Shown: positions 63,211 through 64,000 of the stretch, one piece after another
Layout of the letters: the number at the start of each line of letters is the position of its first letter
How positions within the stretch are numbered: the first letter of the stretch is position 1
From: Oreohelix idahoensis
Lineage: Eukaryota; Mollusca; Gastropoda; Stylommatophora; Oreohelicidae
Direction: 5' to 3'
Length of the DNA: 64,000 nt
NCBI GenBank assembly: GCA_024509875.1
Contig: JAMPIV010012156.1
Location: 496,001 to 560,000 of the forward strand
The notes under the pieces: generated by a model
The model's database searches: none
Told to the model about the DNA's origin: nothing
The model's input: only the letters and a program-made list of their open reading frames with translations
Program-made: the position numbers and the translations under genes

Positions 63211-63302
63211 AATTATCCATAGATGTCTTTTATTTCTGATTCATTTCTTTATCATTGATTTTCTTCAGTGATAACCTGATGCATCTTAACCACAGTCATA
63301 AG

Positions 63303-63478
63303 AAAGGGCAGAGCAGATTTCTTTAAATCTGTGTGGAGAAAGCTGCTGGCTTTTGGCTCATCATGTTTACTACTGGGAAATGTTGTGATATCTTCAGGCT
63401 TTCTATATATAGCTTATCACAACTATCCAGGCGGGGAAGCGATGCATGTTTTGCATCAGATAGAGCATGACAGTCCAG
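63303..63478 (+). CDS. ALG12: ALG12 exon 7 (acceptor uncertain)
   Basis: The frame KGRADFFKSVWRKLLAFG...LYIAYHNYPGGEAMHVLHQ carries the conserved .NYPGG.AM..LH. block of ALG12 and ends cca g|gtatgt at 63479 (phase 1). The donor of exon 6 is phase 2. The only upstream AG that restores phase is cataag at 63301-63302, giving exon start 63303. The better-looking acceptors ttcttcag (63268) and accacag (63295) would put the exon out of frame or hit stops. The remaining C-terminus (about 70-100 residues in other animals) lies beyond 64000. Confidence 0.8.
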
Positions 63479-64000
63479 GTATGTAATTTGAAAAGTCAGC
63501 AGCCTTTTGCATTATATATTTCATGAGGAAGTAACCTCCGTACCTCACGGTAGATCATAAACTTCATGTACCAAACTGCTAGACTGAAGCAGTCATCTCT
63601 TCATTATCTTTCATCTTCCTAAGGAACATCGGCCTTAAAAAGATTGACACCAAGTTCTCCTCCTGTCTGTTGCCGTCCACATCAGATACCTCCATGTCTT
63701 CTCCCTTTTACTTCTGTTCAATTTTTCCCATGGCATAAAGTCATGCTGTCCATTTCATTTCTCTTTGTCATCCCTTGCTTCTTGTGCCTTTTATTTGTCC
63801 AGCTGTCATGCTTCACTTCTCATCCTATGCCCAGTGATGGTTAACTATCTTCTCATCATTATGGTCACCTTCAGCAAATGTCAAAGGGTATGAATTCTAA
63901 CTGTTCCTGTAGAGCGCTTCTTGCATGCGCGGTGGATGCCTGTCACACACCCATCCCTGCTAGTCTTACATTTAATGCCAAGTTCCAGCAGTCTTAGCCT
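63479..64000 (+). other. ALG12: ALG12 intron 7, start; ends in family G repeat
   Basis: Pyrimidine-rich middle. From 63855 to the edge the sequence matches family G (tcagcaaatgtcaaagggtatga, catccctgctagtct, aatgccaagttccagcagtc) as at 50995-51180. Confidence 0.6.

Overview
The window reads as a metazoan nuclear genome: AT-rich, intron-rich and loaded with retrotransposons. No bacterial operons, rRNA or free-standing tRNA genes are visible. The only host gene I recognise is ALG12, the ER mannosyltransferase of N-glycan precursor assembly, on the + strand. Seven exons lie at about 6686-6823, 51610-51742, 54033-54206, 55621-55815, 58992-59095, 62076-62302 and 63303-63478, and the 3' end of the gene runs past the right edge. 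The repeat types (LINEs with (GAA)n and (TAAG)n tails, tRNA-derived SINEs, SCAN-type-gag LTR elements, hAT and piggyBac MITEs) fit an invertebrate. A lophotrochozoan such as a mollusc is my guess and is not proven.

Layout. 1-6.6 kb: upstream flank with the 5' end of a LINE (family A, minus), LINE relics, two SINE copies and a fold-back repeat. 6.8-51.6 kb: ALG12 intron 1, about 44.8 kb and nearly all mobile DNA. Nest 1 (7.09-22.86 kb) is a family B LINE split by a 5'-truncated family A LINE, itself split by an 8.2-kb LTR element (LTR-1) and by a 5.6-kb LINE of a third family (C). Nest 2 (23.34-40.32 kb) is a minus-strand family B LINE split by a 15.2-kb LTR element (LTR-2), itself split by an 8.5-kb LTR element (LTR-3). 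Most junctions are dated by target-site duplications (TSDs) readable in the sequence. The rest of the intron has two hAT-type MITEs, a near-intact full-length family A LINE (43.05-46.37 kb), a piggyBac-type MITE and LINE relics.

51.6-64 kb: the compact part of ALG12, with introns of 1-3.2 kb full of truncated LINE 3' ends, SINEs, a palindromic MITE and short tandem repeats.

The points that most deserve checking are: a family B LINE copy at 56.62-57.37 kb with a dense, strand-biased A-to-G pattern (ADAR-like) relative to its relatives; an RRM-like domain encoded between protease and reverse transcriptase in LTR-3, which has no integrase; a perfect 40-bp TSD; LTR pairs whose differences are clustered or confined to one end; and a retropepsin-like stretch in the 5' region of the family C LINE. 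Element families are named A-E and G here only for cross-reference.
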